From assembly GCA_035474375.1 (NCBI GenBank), contig DATINJ010000145.1, forward strand, positions 4,387 through 68,386: a DNA stretch of 64,000 bases. Reading direction: 5' to 3'. Made by a program: the position numbers and the translations under genes. This document shows positions 62,322 through 64,000 of this stretch, piece after piece. The DNA comes from JANNPJ01 sp035474375 (GTDB taxonomy: Bacteria > Actinomycetota > Actinomycetes > Actinomycetales > Kineosporiaceae). Position 1 is the first letter of the stretch, and each line of letters opens with the position of its first letter. The notes below the pieces were generated by a model. It saw only the letters and a program-made list of their open reading frames with translations, searched no databases and had not been told where the DNA came from.

Positions 62322-63005
62322 ATGCCCGGCAAGCCCCCCGCGATTTCAGCGACCCGTTCAGTCGAGCGCGCCCTGACCCTGCTGGCCACCGTCTGCGGCG
62401 GGCAGGCATCGACCCTGGCGGAGTGCGCCCGGCTGACCGACCTGCCGGCCAGCACCGCACTCCGACTGCTGCGCACCTTGGAACAGGGCGAATTCGTGGC
62501 CCGCGAAGAGGACGGCGGCGGTTACCGAGCCGGGCCTCGGATGGTCCAACTCGGCGCCCAGGCGCTCGGCCATGAACAACTGATCCCGCTCTGCGCACCG
62601 GCCCTGCAGAGCATCGTCGGAGCTACCGGCGAGTCGGCCTACTTGAGCGTGCGTGGCCCGGGGTCGACCGCGCTCTACGTGTCGATCGTCGAGGGCACGC
62701 ACTCGATCCGGCATTCCAGCTGGGTTGGCCGGACCGTGCCGCTGGAGGGCAGCGCGGCCGGGGCGGTACTGCTCGGCCGGATACCGGACCGCGGTTACGT
62801 GACGCTCCGTTCGGCGGTGGAGAAAGACGTCACCGCTATCGCCGCACCGATCCGGCGTCCCGGCGGCATCGCCGGGGCGCTCAGCATCGTCGGCCCCGAC
62901 TACCGGCTAGACCCAGCAACAGCCGAGCGCTACGGCCTGCTTCTCGCCCGAGAGGCATCCGCCGTCGCACGATCCCTCGGTGTCGAAGAGACGACGGGAG
63001 CCTGA
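62322..63005 (+). CDS. IclR family transcriptional regulator
   Basis: A 227-aa regulator. The N-terminal HTH (SATRSVERALTLLATVCGGQ, DLPASTALRLLRTLEQGEFV) is followed by the IclR effector domain: SAYLSVRGPGSTALYVSIVE, TVPLEGSAAGAVLLGR and AAPIRRPGGIAGALSIVGPD. It is divergent from the lyase gene and stands 17 bp before the ABC ATPase gene, so it probably regulates one or both. Effector unknown. Confidence 0.92.
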   Translation: MPGKPPAISATRSVERALTLLATVCGGQASTLAECARLTDLPASTALRLLRTLEQGEFVAREEDGGGYRAGPRMVQLGAQALGHEQLIPLCAPALQSIVGATGESAYLSVRGPGSTALYVSIVEGTHSIRHSSWVGRTVPLEGSAAGAVLLGRIPDRGYVTLRSAVEKDVTAIAAPIRRPGGIAGALSIVGPDYRLDPATAERYGLLLAREASAVARSLGVEETTGA

Positions 63006-63022
63006 GAGCAAGTGATGAGCGC

Positions 63023-64000
63023 ATGATCAAGTTCGAATCCGTGGTGAAGCGTTACCCGGACGGAACAGTCGCCGTCAATGGCCTGGACCTGATCGCCCCG
63101 TCCGGCCAGATCACCGTCTTCGTCGGGCCCTCCGGCTGCGGGAAGACCACCTCGCTGCGCATGATCAACCGAATGATCGAGCCCACCTCGGGCCGGATCT
63201 GGCTGGACGATCAGGACACCGGGACGGTGGACGCCGCGACCCTGCGGCGCGGCATCGGCTATGTGATCCAGCACGCCGGGCTGTTCCCGCACCGGACGAT
63301 CGTGGACAACGTGGCGACCGTGCCGTTCCTGCTCGGCAAGGACAAGAAGCAAGCTCGCTCGCAGGCGATCGAGTTGATGGAGCGGGTCGGCCTGCCGGCC
63401 TCGTTCGCGAACCGGTATCCGGCTCAGCTGTCCGGTGGCCAGCAGCAGCGGGTCGGAGTGGCCCGGGCGTTGGCTGCGGACCCGCCGGTGATGCTGATGG
63501 ACGAGCCGTTCAGCGCCGTTGACCCGGTGGTCCGGCACGAATTGCAGGAGGAGTTCCTCCGGCTGCAGTCCGAACTGGGCAAGACCATCGTTTTCGTCAC
63601 CCATGACATCGACGAGGCGGTCAAGCTCGGCGATCAGGTGGCCGTCCTACGGGTCGGTGGCACCCTGGCTCAGCTGGCCACCCCCGCACAGTTGCTCACC
63701 GACCCGGTGGACGACTTCGTCGCCGGCTTCGTCGGCCGGGACCGGGGGTACCGGGCGCTCGGCTTCGAGCCGTCCGGCGACCTGCCGACGCACACCGAGC
63801 AGACCGTCTCGCTCGGGGACGACGGCGCCGCGGTGCAGCGAGCGGCCGTCGACGGCTGGGCACTGGCGGTCGACGCCAAACGCACGCCGGTGGGCTGGGT
63901 GAACGCACACGCCGTCCCGGCCGGTCGGACCGTCAGCCCGGAGTTGCTGCAGCGCGGCGGCACCCTGGCGCACACCGGTGGCACCCTGCGGGCCGCCCTG
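63023..64000 (+). CDS. ABC transporter ATP-binding protein, osmoprotectant (OpuCA/ProV-like), 3' end missing
   Basis: Open reading frame of 326 codons running off the right edge. VFVGPSGCGKTTSLRMINRM is Walker A, QLSGGQQQRVGVARALAADP the ABC signature, VMLMDEPFSAVDPVVRHELQ Walker B and the D-loop, and FVTHDIDEAVKLGDQVAVLR the H-loop. The RMINRMIEPTSG and SAVDPVVRHEL segments favour the betaine/choline/proline importer group. The tail after residue 240 lacks a clear CBS domain up to the edge. The cognate permease and binding protein lie outside the window. Confidence 0.9.
   Translation, partial: MIKFESVVKRYPDGTVAVNGLDLIAPSGQITVFVGPSGCGKTTSLRMINRMIEPTSGRIWLDDQDTGTVDAATLRRGIGYVIQHAGLFPHRTIVDNVATVPFLLGKDKKQARSQAIELMERVGLPASFANRYPAQLSGGQQQRVGVARALAADPPVMLMDEPFSAVDPVVRHELQEEFLRLQSELGKTIVFVTHDIDEAVKLGDQVAVLRVGGTLAQLATPAQLLTDPVDDFVAGFVGRDRGYRALGFEPSGDLPTHTEQTVSLGDDGAAVQRAAVDGWALAVDAKRTPVGWVNAHAVPAGRTVSPELLQRGGTLAHTGGTLRAAL

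Noticed and set aside
62140..62598. Upstream extension of the lyase frame
   Set aside because: It overlaps the divergent IclR gene and has no lyase similarity; GTG at 62139-62148 fits the fold length.
1..64000. tRNA, rRNA, CRISPR arrays, transposases, integrases
   Set aside because: No cloverleaf-like sequence, spaced direct repeats or recombinase motifs were seen on reading both strands; a tRNA scan would settle it.

Overview
The window is about 65-68% GC with the codon bias, GTG/TTG starts and short 4-bp ATGA/GTGA overlaps typical of a free-living high-GC actinobacterium (Actinomycetota). A mycobacterial-type NDH-2, PadR, LacI, MerR and IclR regulators, an L,D-transpeptidase and a very large secreted RHS/YD-repeat protein fit that assignment. 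I cannot name the genus from sequence alone. I see no rRNA, tRNA, CRISPR array, transposase or integrase.

Layout. (1) 1-8.5 kb holds ordinary accessory metabolism: the end of a short-chain dehydrogenase, a MerR regulator, a small repeat protein, a flavin disulfide reductase, two large GT-C-like membrane proteins and an acyl-CoA synthetase. (2) 8.5-15.7 kb is a polymorphic-toxin-like locus. It has a 2150-aa RHS protein with a signal peptide, a DNRLRE-type region, YD repeats, an RHS core ending near residue 2005, and a 145-aa C-terminal tip of lower GC. A small putative lipoprotein follows 21 bp downstream, the usual place of an immunity gene, and then two long inverted repeats. (3) 16-42 kb is a surface/exopolysaccharide locus of Wzx/Wzy type: acyltransferase, several glycosyltransferases, polysaccharide deacetylase, initiating sugar transferase, a CDP/dTDP-sugar module (cytidylyltransferase, SDR, 3,5-epimerase, SAF-domain oxidoreductase), a Wzz/BY-kinase-like protein whose Walker A lysine is lost, a Wzy-like polymerase, a Wzx-like flippase, two membrane-anchored GH26-like glycosidases and a GMC oxidoreductase. 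(4) 42-44 kb encodes two overlapping cell-wall enzymes (YkuD and M15). (5) 44-57.9 kb is mixed: NDH-2, a HipA-like kinase with its DUF3037 partner, a flavin monooxygenase, GNATs, two MFS transporters, a possible macro-domain protein, a CPT-type phosphotransferase, a PadR mini-operon, a glutathione peroxidase, a papain-like amidase and small membrane proteins. (6) 57.9-64 kb is a regulated catabolic locus: a LacI repressor facing two perfect 14-bp operators, an amidohydrolase plus cysteine dioxygenase operon, a histidine-ammonia-lyase-fold enzyme whose MIO tripeptide and other active-site positions differ from the canon, an IclR regulator and an osmoprotectant-type ABC ATPase that runs off the window.

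How the genes may work together. The EPS genes give a nearly complete assembly line: lipid-linked initiation, sugar activation, GT extension, flipping, polymerisation, chain-length control and trimming by GH26 enzymes. The last region suggests uptake of a quaternary-amine-like compound and its breakdown by an atypical lyase, a thiol dioxygenase and a hydrolase; an ergothioneine-like substrate is a speculative but testable idea. The most noteworthy items are the RHS tip with its lipoprotein, the lysine-less BY-kinase, the atypical lyase locus, and unusually long intergenic hairpins whose single mismatches are G-U wobbles in the sense transcript.
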